Source: an uncultured Nocardioides sp. (GTDB taxonomy: Bacteria > Actinomycetota > Actinomycetes > Propionibacteriales > Nocardioidaceae). Taken from it: DNA of 59,262 nt. The notes beneath the pieces are model-generated. The model was not told where the DNA came from and did not search any database. It saw nothing but the letters and a program-made list of their open reading frames with translations. Below, one piece after another: positions 51,832-59,262 of this stretch. Where the stretch lies: contig CADCUM010000119.1 in assembly GCA_902805885.1 (NCBI GenBank), forward strand, positions 1 through 59,262. The letters are read 5' to 3'. Within the stretch, counting starts at the first letter, position 1, and each line of letters begins with the position of its first letter. A program made the translations under genes and the position numbers.

Positions 51832-53988
51832 ATGTCGGTGTGGCCCGGTCGCAACTACCCGTTGGGGGCGACCTGGTCCGCGGAGTCGACGAACTTCGCG
51901 GTCTACGCCCCACGAGCCAGCGCCGTGTGGGCCTGCCTCTTCGACGATGACGGCACCGAGACCCGGCACGCCCTGACCGAGTACACCCTCGGGGTCTGGC
52001 ACGGAGCCGTCCCCGGTGTCTCGCCCGGGACGCTCTACGGCTACCGCGCCGAGGGCCCGTGGGACCCGCGCCGCGGACTGCGGTTCAACCCGGCGAAGCT
52101 CCTGCTCGACCCCTACACGAAGGCGGTCTCGGGCGGGCTGACGGTGCACGACGCGATCTTCGGGCACGTCCCGGACGAGCCCACCGTCGCCAACGACCTC
52201 GACTCGGCGCCGTACGTGCCGCGCAGCGTGGTCGTGCACGACGAGTTCGACTGGGGCGACGACGCCCCGGTACGACGGCGCTGGCGCGACTCGGTGATCT
52301 ACGAGCTGCACGTCAAGGGGATGACCGCCCTCCACGACCGCGTCCCGGCGGAGCTGCGCGGGACGTACGCCGGCCTCGCCACCCCCGCCGTCGTCGACTA
52401 CCTCGTCGACCTCGGCGTCACGGCGGTCGAGCTGCTGCCGGTGCACCAGTTCTTCTCCGAGCCGGCGGTGGTCCGGCGGGGGCTGGTCAACTACTGGGGC
52501 TACAACTCCATGGGGTTCTTCGCCCCCCACAACGCCTACTCCTCCTCCGGCGACCGCGGGCAGCAGGTCACCGAGTTCAAGGAGATGGTCCGGGCGTTCC
52601 ACCGAGCCGGCCTCGAGGTGATCCTCGACGTCGTCTACAACCACACCGCGGAGTCCGAGCCGGTCGGTCCCACGCTGAGCTTCCGCGGACTCGACGACCT
52701 CGGCTACTACCAGCGCGTGGAGGCCGACGGCCTCCCGGTCGTCCCGGACACCTACTGGGACGTCACCGGCTGCGGCAACACCGTGGACGCCACCCACACG
52801 CAGAGCCTGCGGCTGATCCTCGACTCGCTGCGCTACTGGGTGAGCGAGATGCACGTCGACGGGTTCCGCTTCGACCTGATGAGCGCCCTGACCCGCACCC
52901 ACCAGGCCGTCGACATGGGCAGCCACCTGCTCACCGCCATCGGCCAGGACCCCGTGCTGCGCCACGTCAAGCTGGTCGCCGAGCCGTGGGACGCGTCGAT
53001 GGAGGGCTACCGCGTCGGGGAGTTCCCCCCACCCTGGGTGGAGTGGAACGACCAGTACCGCGACACCATGCGCGACTTCTGGCGCGGCCGCGCGGCCGGG
53101 GTCCGCACCGTCGCCACCCGGCTCGCCGGGTCCAGCGACCTCTACGCCGACGACGGGCGCTCGCCGTACGCCTCGATCAACTTCGTCACGTCCCACGACG
53201 GCTTCACGCTGCGTGACCTGGTGTCGTACGACGAGAAGCACAACGAGGCCAACGGCGAGGACAACCGCGACGGCACCGACAACAACCGGTCGTGGAACTG
53301 TGGCGTCGAGGGGGAGACGGACGATCCCGACGTCCTCGCCCTGCGACGTCGGCAGGCCGCCAACCTGATGGCGACGCTCTGCCTCTCGAGCGGGGTGCCG
53401 ATGCTGACGGCGGGCGACGAGCGCGGCCGCACGCAGCGGGGCAACAACAACGCCTACGTCCAGGACAACGAGCTGTCCTGGATCGACTGGCGTCCCGACG
53501 ACGCCTGGCTCGACCTCTACGAGGTCACCAAGACGGCCCTGCGGCTGCGGCGCGAGCACCCCGCGCTCCGGCAGCGGCACTGGTTCGAGGGGCGGCCGAC
53601 GATCCAGGGCGGGCCCAAGGACCTGGTCTGGGTGCACCCGGACGGACGAGAGATGACCGGCGCCGACTGGGACGACGACGGCCGCCGCACGGTGGGGATG
53701 TTCCTCGCCGGCGACCCGCTCCGCTACCCCGGTCCGCGCGGGGAGCAGATCCGCGACCGGGCGTTCCTGCTCTGGTTCAACGCCGGGGACGACGACGTAC
53801 GGGTGACGCTGCCGCTGAACACCTGGGTGCGTCGCGGCGAGGTGGTGCTCTCGACGGGCCTCGAGCCCGCGGTCGGCACCACCGTGCGGGCCGGCGAGCA
53901 GCTCGTGCTGCCGGGCCGCTCGGTGCTGGTGCTGCGCCAGGAGCGGCGGGTCCGGGACCGAGGTGCTTCGCTAGGGGGGAGGGACTAG
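51832..53988 (+). CDS. glgX: glycogen debranching enzyme GlgX
   Basis: A 718-residue GH13 debranching enzyme that hydrolyses alpha-1,6 links in glycogen. An N-terminal CBM48 (about 8-95) precedes the TIM barrel. The nucleophile D348 is in HVDGFRFDLMSAL, the acid E384 is in VAEPWD, and D456 is in SHDGFTL. A C-terminal beta domain follows. ATG 51832 has GGGGGA six bases upstream. No other glycogen genes are near. Confidence 0.94.
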   Translation: MSVWPGRNYPLGATWSAESTNFAVYAPRASAVWACLFDDDGTETRHALTEYTLGVWHGAVPGVSPGTLYGYRAEGPWDPRRGLRFNPAKLLLDPYTKAVSGGLTVHDAIFGHVPDEPTVANDLDSAPYVPRSVVVHDEFDWGDDAPVRRRWRDSVIYELHVKGMTALHDRVPAELRGTYAGLATPAVVDYLVDLGVTAVELLPVHQFFSEPAVVRRGLVNYWGYNSMGFFAPHNAYSSSGDRGQQVTEFKEMVRAFHRAGLEVILDVVYNHTAESEPVGPTLSFRGLDDLGYYQRVEADGLPVVPDTYWDVTGCGNTVDATHTQSLRLILDSLRYWVSEMHVDGFRFDLMSALTRTHQAVDMGSHLLTAIGQDPVLRHVKLVAEPWDASMEGYRVGEFPPPWVEWNDQYRDTMRDFWRGRAAGVRTVATRLAGSSDLYADDGRSPYASINFVTSHDGFTLRDLVSYDEKHNEANGEDNRDGTDNNRSWNCGVEGETDDPDVLALRRRQAANLMATLCLSSGVPMLTAGDERGRTQRGNNNAYVQDNELSWIDWRPDDAWLDLYEVTKTALRLRREHPALRQRHWFEGRPTIQGGPKDLVWVHPDGREMTGADWDDDGRRTVGMFLAGDPLRYPGPRGEQIRDRAFLLWFNAGDDDVRVTLPLNTWVRRGEVVLSTGLEPAVGTTVRAGEQLVLPGRSVLVLRQERRVRDRGASLGGRD

Positions 53989-54044
53989 CGTTCTCCCTCT
54001 CGGGCTTCTCTTCTCCTCCCAGCACGGAAGGAACCACGCGACCG

Positions 54045-54728
54045 ATGGACGCCGATCACCACATGCTCGACGCGAGCCGACGCCTCGCCGAGGCGTTGGA
54101 GCCCGGCGACCTCGACCAGACGCTGGCGAGGATCACCGCCGCCGCGGTGGAGGTGCTGCCCGACGTGAGCTCTGCCAGCATCACGGTCAAGCACGCCGAC
54201 GGCCGGCTGGAGACCTTCGCGCCCACCCACGACTTCCTCCTCGAGGTCGACGCAGCCCAGTACGAGCTGCAGGAAGGGCCCTGCTACGAGGCGGCGACCG
54301 AGGAGGTGCACATCACGGCCTCGGACCTCGCGCACGACGACCGCTTCCCGCGCTACGGTCCGGTCGCCGTCGCTGCCGGCATTTCCGCACAGGCCGGAAT
54401 CCGGCTGTTCGACGCGTCCTCCTCGCACGGGGCGCTCAACCTCTACAGCGAGAAGCCGGGAACCTTCGCCGACATGGGCGCCATCGGCGAGCTGTTCTCC
54501 CACCAGGCCGCGATGGCTCTGGCCTACGCCCGCCAGATCACCCAGCTCCAGGAGGCGGTCCACACCCGTCAGCTGATCGGGCAGGCGGTCGGCGTGACCA
54601 TGGAGCGGTTCAGCCTCGACGAGGCCCGCGCCTTCGGGTTCCTGGCGCGGCTGTCCCAGGACAGCAACGTCAAGCTGCGGGTCATCGCCGAGCGGCTGCT
54701 CGAGGAGACCGCCCAGCGGGACCGCTGA
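54045..54728 (+). CDS. GAF-ANTAR domain regulator
   Basis: A 227-residue protein. A GAF domain (about 20-150, with QEGPCYEAATEEV and AGIRLFDASSSHGALNLYS) precedes the ANTAR helical RNA-binding domain (about 160-222, LIGQAVGVTMERFSLDEARAFGFLARLSQDSNVKLRVIAERL). ANTAR proteins bind paired hairpins in nascent RNA and prevent termination. The signal bound by GAF and the RNA target are not in view. It follows glgX by 56 bases on the same strand. Confidence 0.9.
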   Translation: MDADHHMLDASRRLAEALEPGDLDQTLARITAAAVEVLPDVSSASITVKHADGRLETFAPTHDFLLEVDAAQYELQEGPCYEAATEEVHITASDLAHDDRFPRYGPVAVAAGISAQAGIRLFDASSSHGALNLYSEKPGTFADMGAIGELFSHQAAMALAYARQITQLQEAVHTRQLIGQAVGVTMERFSLDEARAFGFLARLSQDSNVKLRVIAERLLEETAQRDR

Positions 54729-54740
54729 CGTCGTACCGCC

Positions 54741-55484
54741 ATGGCGATGCGCGGGGTGCAGGAGCGTCCGGCGGGGCTGCACTACCGGGCCGACGTCGTC
54801 GGCCGGGCGGAGCAGTCCGCGCTGCTCGACTGGTGCCGCTCGCTCGAGACCGAGCCGGTCGTCATGCACGGCGTCGAGTCCCGCCGCCGGGTCCGGCACT
54901 TCGGCGTCCACTACGACGCCGCGTCGTGGCGGACCGCTCCCACCGAGGTGGTCCCTGCCGAGCTGGTGAGGCTGCGGGAGCTGGCGGCCGCGCTCGCCGA
55001 CGTCGAGCCGGCCACGCTGGCCGAGGCGCTGGTGACGCACTACCCGCCGGGCGCGGGGATCGGCTGGCACCGCGACGCCCAGGCGTTCGGTCCGGTCGTC
55101 GTGGGCGTGTCGCTCGCCGCCGACGCGGTCATGCGCTTCCAGCGCACGGCCGCCGGGGGCGAGCGCCGGGTCTTCGAGCAGCCGCTGGCCCGCGGGTCGG
55201 CGTACGTGCTCAGCGGCGCAGCGCGGTCGGCGTGGCAGCACAGCGTCCCCGCCGTGAAGGAGGAGCGCTGGTCGGTGACCTTCCGTCAGCTGCGTCGGCG
55301 CCCGGATGCCTCGGCGTCGGCGGGGTACCGGAGTGACATGACCACGACACCCGACGACCAGTCCCCCGCCGAGGCCTTCCAGGACAAGGACGACGACAAG
55401 CCCGGGGTGGAGGTCGGCATGACCGAGGGCGAGGGCAGCACGTTCGAGCCCGAGGAGGACCCGGAGGGCAGCGCCGGGTCGTGA
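54741..55484 (+). CDS. AlkB-like 2OG-Fe(II) dioxygenase with an acidic C-terminal extension
   Basis: A 247-residue protein. The iron ligands are H110 and D112 (HYPPGAGIGWHRDAQAFGP) and H167 (SAWQHSVP); R182 in FRQLR is the likely 2-oxoglutarate arginine. These fit AlkB-type oxidative demethylases. Residues 200-247 form an acidic tail (TTTPDDQSPAEAFQDKDDD) joined in frame. GGAG lies four bases before the internal ATG at 55338, so this part may be a separate small gene or a tail. The stop overlaps the alpha/beta hydrolase start (GTGA). Confidence 0.82.
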   Translation: MAMRGVQERPAGLHYRADVVGRAEQSALLDWCRSLETEPVVMHGVESRRRVRHFGVHYDAASWRTAPTEVVPAELVRLRELAAALADVEPATLAEALVTHYPPGAGIGWHRDAQAFGPVVVGVSLAADAVMRFQRTAAGGERRVFEQPLARGSAYVLSGAARSAWQHSVPAVKEERWSVTFRQLRRRPDASASAGYRSDMTTTPDDQSPAEAFQDKDDDKPGVEVGMTEGEGSTFEPEEDPEGSAGS

Positions 55485-56146
55485 GGCTCCTGGCCCTGCC
55501 GGGGCTCGGGCTGGGCCGAGACGCCTGGGCGCCGACCCTTCGACGCCTGGGCCTGCCGTCCTCGGTCCTGCCGCTCCCGGCGTACGGGCTGCCGGCAGCG
55601 CCGGCGGACGACCTCCGTCCGCGCGCGCTGGCGGAGCGCGTCGTGGCCGGGCTCGACCCGACGGGCGGCCCGTTCGCCGTGTTCGGTCACTCGGCGAGCT
55701 GCCAGGTCGCAGCGCACGTCGCCCTCCTCGCGCCGGCGGCGGTGTCGTCCCTCGTGCTGGTGGGCCCCACGACGGACCCGCGCAGCCCCACGTGGCCCGG
55801 ACTCGCGCGTCGCTGGCTGGCCACGGCGAGCCACGAGACGCCGCGGCAGGTGCCGGTGCTGGTCCGCGACTACCGGCGTACGACGCTGCGCAGCATGGCG
55901 CGCGGCATGGAGGCCGCGCGGGACGACCGGATCGACGCCACCTTGGCCGACGTCCGCGTTCCCGTCCTGGTCGTCCGCGGCGCACACGACCGCATCTGCC
56001 CGCCCGACTGGGCGGCGCTCCTCGCGGGCCGCTCAGGACCGGGGAGCCGCGCGACATCCCTCGGTGCGGGGGGCCACATGGTCCCGCTGACCCACGGTCC
56101 AGCACTCGCCGAGGTCGTCCGGGCGTTCCTCGCCGGTCGCGCCTGA
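55481..56146 (+). CDS. alpha/beta-fold hydrolase
   Basis: A 221-residue hydrolase. The triad is S71 in GHSASC, D170 in RGAHDRICP and H199 in GGHMVP, with the oxyanion-type GLGLG at 8-12. The substrate is unknown; the short cap suggests a small esterase or lactonase. The GTG start overlaps the AlkB-like stop by 4 bp, so the pair is coupled and may act in one process. Confidence 0.85.
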   Translation: MRLLALPGLGLGRDAWAPTLRRLGLPSSVLPLPAYGLPAAPADDLRPRALAERVVAGLDPTGGPFAVFGHSASCQVAAHVALLAPAAVSSLVLVGPTTDPRSPTWPGLARRWLATASHETPRQVPVLVRDYRRTTLRSMARGMEAARDDRIDATLADVRVPVLVVRGAHDRICPPDWAALLAGRSGPGSRATSLGAGGHMVPLTHGPALAEVVRAFLAGRA

Positions 56147-56198
56147 GACCGACGGCCCGGTTCGACCTCCCGGCGGACCTCGACTACGTTCGACTGCC

Positions 56199-57044
56199 AT
56201 GTCCGCCTGGATGTCCGCCTGGACGCTCCCCCGTCGCGCTGCCCGCCGTGCCGTCGCCGGTGCCACCGCTGCCCTCATGACCGTCTCCCTCGGCGCCGCG
56301 GCCGGTCCTGCGGCCGCCGACCACACCAACGGTCCCGCCGGGCCCGTGCACGCCGGCAACACCTACGGCTGGTACTACGACGGCGGCCTCGTCTACGACG
56401 AGACGTTCGTCGGCCCGCTCGCGGGGCGCTGGGACGTCGAGGGCCGCGGGGTGGTGCAGAACCAGAACGGCATGCTCACGCTCAACACCGCCGGCCGGGG
56501 CACGGTCTCCGCGACGCTGATGCGGCCCGGCCAGGCGTACGGCCGGTGGGAGACCCGGCTGCGGCAGCGCCAGTACGGCCGCGGCAACACCCCCTACCGC
56601 GTGCTCACCGAGCTGGTCCCCGTCACGGCGAAGAGTGAGGGCTGCGGCGAGCAGAACATCGCCCTCAACCGGTTCACCATGGGCCGCGACGAGCTGGACG
56701 TCTACGTCCGCACCCGCCCCGACCGCCTCTACCAGTCCTCGATGCGTCGCAGCTTCGGGCAGGACCAGTGGCACACCTTCGCGGTCGAGGTGACGCCCAA
56801 GCGCATCTCCTGGTTCGTCGACGCCCACGTCGTCCGCACCGAGACCCGGCCCAAGGCGCTCTCGGGCCGCAAGTTCCAGGTCCGGTTCACCATGCTCGCC
56901 GCGAAGGGCGAGCGGATGAACAAGGCCCGGATGCAGATGGACTGGCTCCGCTACTGGACGCTGCACGCGAAGAACGCACGCTCCACCCAGGCGCCCCGCC
57001 TCACGAAGTCGACGTACGGCGGGTCGTGCGCCGCCGGGAGGTGA
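56199..57044 (+). CDS. secreted jelly-roll protein, GH16/concanavalin-like
   Basis: A 281-residue exported protein with a signal peptide (about 1-48, ending PAAA). LAGRWDVEGRGVVQNQNGMLTLNT and QAYGRWETRLRQRQYG look like the first strands of a GH16-type beta sandwich, and WHTFAVEVTPKRISWFVDAHVV the back sheet. The canonical ExDxE catalytic motif is missing, so hydrolase activity is doubtful. The N-terminus begins with a tandem repeat MSAWMSAW (56199 and 56211), leaving the exact start open. TACGTT (56185-56190) is eight bases upstream. Confidence 0.68.
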   Translation: MSAWMSAWTLPRRAARRAVAGATAALMTVSLGAAAGPAAADHTNGPAGPVHAGNTYGWYYDGGLVYDETFVGPLAGRWDVEGRGVVQNQNGMLTLNTAGRGTVSATLMRPGQAYGRWETRLRQRQYGRGNTPYRVLTELVPVTAKSEGCGEQNIALNRFTMGRDELDVYVRTRPDRLYQSSMRRSFGQDQWHTFAVEVTPKRISWFVDAHVVRTETRPKALSGRKFQVRFTMLAAKGERMNKARMQMDWLRYWTLHAKNARSTQAPRLTKSTYGGSCAAGR

Positions 57045-57113
57045 CCGGCCCCCCCACCCCCACTGAGTACGCGGGCGGACGCCGGCAACGCGGGTGACGC
57101 CGAGACTCGGACG

Positions 57114-57563
57114 ATGAACCTCGACACCCTCGCCACCAGCCCTGTCTCGTCCCGCCGGGGCGGTCGCCTCGTGGTAGCAGCGCTCGGGCTGATGTTGCTC
57201 GCCGCCGCGATGTGGGCCGCCTGGCTGGGTTGGGACCACGAGTACCACCAGGTCGACGGCGAGACGCAGGGTCCCTATCGGTCGTGGCAGGTGATCGGTT
57301 GCGGGGCGTGCATCTGCCTCGCCGCCGTCGTCGCCCAGCTGAAGGTGCGTGGCACGTCCGCCGTAGTCGTGCTGGCTGCCGCGGCGACCGCGGGCTTGGC
57401 TGCTCCTTGGTCCCTGGACGCCTCCGCGACGGACGAGTCCGGACTCTGGATGGTCGGCCTGGTGTTCCTGCTCCTCCTCGTGGGCGGCGGGCTGGTGGTC
57501 CTCCTCGGGTTCACCGAGGCCGCGGCACGCTGGCGCCGGCCGGTGCCGAAGGACGCCCGCTGA
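57114..57563 (+). CDS. small integral membrane protein
   Basis: A 149-residue protein with four hydrophobic helices: about 18-40, 60-76, 83-98 and 111-132. No known domain. The loop between helices 1 and 2 carries HEYHQVDGETQG. The ATG at 57114 lacks a clear ribosome site. It ends just before the truncated phosphatase remnant, so its 3' border lies where the phosphatase gene was lost. Confidence 0.55.
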   Translation: MNLDTLATSPVSSRRGGRLVVAALGLMLLAAAMWAAWLGWDHEYHQVDGETQGPYRSWQVIGCGACICLAAVVAQLKVRGTSAVVVLAAAATAGLAAPWSLDASATDESGLWMVGLVFLLLLVGGGLVVLLGFTEAAARWRRPVPKDAR

Positions 57564-57565
57564 GA

Positions 57566-57928
57566 CATGGGCGCGTCTGGCTGGTGCGCGACGGCGAGCT
57601 CCAGCAGGTCACCCACGACCACACGGTCGTCGCAGCCCTGCTCGAGTCCGGGCAGCTGACCGCGGGCGAGGCCCGCTCCCACGAGCACCGCAACCTCCTC
57701 AACCGGGCCCTCACGCCGGGCGTGCCGGTCGACCGGACGGCGGTGCCCCTCCGGCCCGGCGACCGGCTCGTCCTGACGACCGACGGCGTCCACTCGTACG
57801 TCGAGGACCTCGACGTGCTGCTCACGGTGGCCGCCCCTCCGCAGGAGGTCGCCGACGCCGTCGCTGACGCGGTTGCCACAGCCGGCGAGCCGGACGACCA
57901 CACGATTGTCGTGGTCGACCTCACCTGA
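57566..57928 (+). pseudogene. PP2C-family serine/threonine phosphatase, N-terminally truncated
   Basis: The frame reads RVWLVRDGELQQVTHDHTVV through RALTPGVPVDRTAV, DRLVLTTDGVHSYVEDLDVL and GEPDDHTIVVVDL, the second half of a PP2C phosphatase. The N-terminal half with the first metal site is absent, and the sequence before 57566 belongs to the membrane-protein gene. A GTG at 57584 could start a 114-residue product, but it would lack the catalytic core. I treat it as a remnant left by a deletion or rearrangement. Confidence 0.72.
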
Positions 57929-58034
57929 GGCCGGTGCCGGCGCGGACAGCGACGGGTCGTGCGCTGCAGGCGGCGGCGTGGCGCAACTGAGCGATGTGGC
58001 CTACGCGAAGAGCACGCTGAAGTCTCACGACCGA

Positions 58035-58064
58035 TTGGTTTGTCGAACAGGTGTTCGATAGAAT
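58035..58064 (+). promoter_or_regulatory. SOS (LexA) box embedded in the DUF222 promoter
   Basis: TTGGTT (58035-58040) and TAGAAT (58059-58064) are spaced 18 bases apart. The spacer holds TCGAACAGGTGTTCGA (58043-58058), a perfect palindromic match to the actinobacterial LexA box TCGAAC-N4-GTTCGA. The TAGAAT is six bases before the DUF222 ATG, so the transcript should start at or near the ATG. LexA bound here would block RNA polymerase. Confidence 0.85.
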
Positions 58065-58070
58065 GAGAGC

Positions 58071-59262
58071 ATGGCCGACGCTCTCCTCGAGGACCCGCAC
58101 TCCGCGGTCGACGAGGTGTCTGCGACCGCCCTCCTGTCCCGAGCGACGAGTGCGTTGCGGACGCGTCGCCTGGCGGAGGTGGCCGAGCTCGAGCTGGCGC
58201 TGCAGTGGGCGGTACTGAACGGCCACCCGGTCGACGAGCGCGACCCGATGATCAGCCCCGCCGGGGACGGCGCGCCGCCTGTGCGCGAGCACGCCGTCCC
58301 CGAGCTGGCGATGGCGCGCGAGACCCACGCGATGACCACCCGCGCACTCCTGGCCGACGCGCTCGACCTCGCCGACCGGCTGCCGCGGACGTGGGCGTTC
58401 GTCCGGGCCGGTGACTGCGAGCCGTGGGTGGCGCGCAAGGTCGCGGTGATATCGCGAGCGCTGCTCGCCCACGAGGTGGGGATCGTGGACGCCGCCGTGT
58501 CCCGTGCGATCGCCGGCCACTCCCCCTCGACCGTGCTCGAGATCGCCCGCGCCAAGGTCATCGAGGCCGACCCGGCCACCCATGCCGCCGAGCGCGAGCG
58601 CTCGCGCCACGAGCGCTACGTGTCCCTCTCCCGCGCCGACGAGCTCGGCTACCGCTGTGTGATCAGCCGCGTGACGGCCGGCGACGCCGCGTGGGTCGAC
58701 GCGATGGTCGATCGGGTCGCCGAGATCCTGGCAGACCAGCTCGACCCGGACGGCCGACCCCTCAGGCTGAGCCACAACCACGACGAGCTCCGCTCGCTGG
58801 CCTTCGGCTGGCTCGGCCGACCCGCCGACCTCCTCCGGCTCCTCCTGGAGCACATCGTGCCCGAGACGGAGCCCGAGACCGGCGCCCCCGTCCAGCCCGC
58901 CTGGGCGCCGGACCACCTGAGCGACACCGTGCAGCGTCTCTGCGCGTTGCCGACCCGCCGCCTCGCCGCCGTCCGCGGCCGCGGACGGCTGTTCGTCCAC
59001 GTGACCGACACGGCGCTCACCTCGCGCACCGGCGTCGCGCGCATCGAGGGTGTCGGCCCGATCGCGGTGTCCCAGCTGGCCGAGGTCCTCGGTCATGCCG
59101 ATGTCACCGTCACCCCCGTGCTGGACCTGGCGATGCGGCGCCGGGCGGACGCCTACGAGCACCCAGAGGTCGTCAAGGACCACGTCTGGACCCAGACCGG
59201 CGGAGACGTCTTCCCCTACAGCCCTCGCACCGCGACCCGGAACGCCGTCGACTTCGACCACG
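58071..59262 (+). CDS. DUF222/13E12-repeat protein (HNH endonuclease family), incomplete
   Basis: 397 full codons are open to the window end with no stop. The start ATG gives MADALLEDPHSAVDEV. DUF222 features are present: an N-terminal helical region (LAEVAELELALQWAVLNG), ALLADALDLADRLPRTWAFVRAGDCEPWVARKVA, and LTSRTGVARIEGVGPI near residue 320. The sequence ends FPYSPRTATRNAVDFDH, where the HNH nuclease domain normally follows. These multicopy actinobacterial proteins have unclear function; several are SOS-regulated. The upstream SOS box and leaderless arrangement support DNA-damage induction. Confidence 0.88.
   Translation, partial: MADALLEDPHSAVDEVSATALLSRATSALRTRRLAEVAELELALQWAVLNGHPVDERDPMISPAGDGAPPVREHAVPELAMARETHAMTTRALLADALDLADRLPRTWAFVRAGDCEPWVARKVAVISRALLAHEVGIVDAAVSRAIAGHSPSTVLEIARAKVIEADPATHAAERERSRHERYVSLSRADELGYRCVISRVTAGDAAWVDAMVDRVAEILADQLDPDGRPLRLSHNHDELRSLAFGWLGRPADLLRLLLEHIVPETEPETGAPVQPAWAPDHLSDTVQRLCALPTRRLAAVRGRGRLFVHVTDTALTSRTGVARIEGVGPIAVSQLAEVLGHADVTVTPVLDLAMRRRADAYEHPEVVKDHVWTQTGGDVFPYSPRTATRNAVDFDH

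Noticed and set aside
57921..59261. Minus-strand open frame at the end of the window
   Set aside because: It mirrors the DUF222 gene, which has a start, an SOS promoter and family motifs on the plus strand. The minus frame has no recognisable domain.
1..59262. Mobile element or prophage
   Set aside because: No transposase, integrase, terminal repeats or phage structural genes were found. The truncated phosphatase is the only clear sign of rearrangement.

Overview
The window looks like chromosomal DNA of a high-GC actinobacterium, most like Nocardioides or a relative in the Propionibacteriales. The grounds are the very high G+C, frequent GTG starts, a SigE-type ECF sigma factor, a mycothiol-type DinB/maleylpyruvate isomerase protein, and an actinobacterial housekeeping order (corC-like, ybeY, phoH, rsmE, dnaJ, hrcA, hemW, lepA, rpsT, holA, comEC, comEA, degV, leuS, rsfS, nadD, proA). 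The genus is an impression from gene content and was not computed. There is no CRISPR array, transposase, integrase or rRNA. One tRNA (Ala, GGC) is present.

Layout. 1-3385 (minus): corC-like fragment, ybeY, phoH, a secreted copper-monooxygenase-like lipoprotein and a HIT protein. 3460-6036 (plus): a GerMN/Gmad2 lipoprotein, an ECF sigma factor and a membrane-anchored GerMN/Gmad2 partner, closed by a four-copy repeat. 6147-12073 (minus): DUF2867 and membrane protein pair, a two-component system, and rsmE-dnaJ-hrcA behind a CIRCE operator. 12152-14333 (plus): an MBL-fold protein, an acidic protein and DUF3097. 14517-26063: hemW, fadD, two phosphotransferase-fold kinases, an AraC regulator, a DinB protein, photolyase, hutD, lepA, a membrane protein and a GNAT enzyme. 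26276-34300: rpsT, the holA/comEC/comEA/degV minus-strand block, an XRE regulator and a subtilisin. 34370-36991: leuS behind a leucine leader peptide and intrinsic terminator. 37035-44428: nucleotidyltransferase, DUF4870, ArsR-MFS pair, SDR, tRNA-Ala, and the histidine phosphatase-rsfS-nadD-small membrane protein-proA group. 44489-53988: two secreted proteins (one lysyl-oxidase-like), etfBA, Ig-like and membrane proteins, enoyl-CoA hydratase and glgX. 54045-59262: GAF-ANTAR, AlkB-like, alpha/beta hydrolase, secreted jelly-roll protein, membrane protein, a truncated PP2C, and a DUF222/13E12 protein under an SOS box that runs off the window.

Regulation is unusually readable. A CIRCE element lies at hrcA-dnaJ, a LexA box sits in the DUF222 promoter spacer, and a Leu-codon leader with terminator precedes leuS. 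At least 17 transcription units start with a -10-like hexamer placed 6-7 nt before the start codon, which implies widespread leaderless mRNAs. Perfect hairpins separate several convergent genes. No gap between genes exceeds 300 bases.
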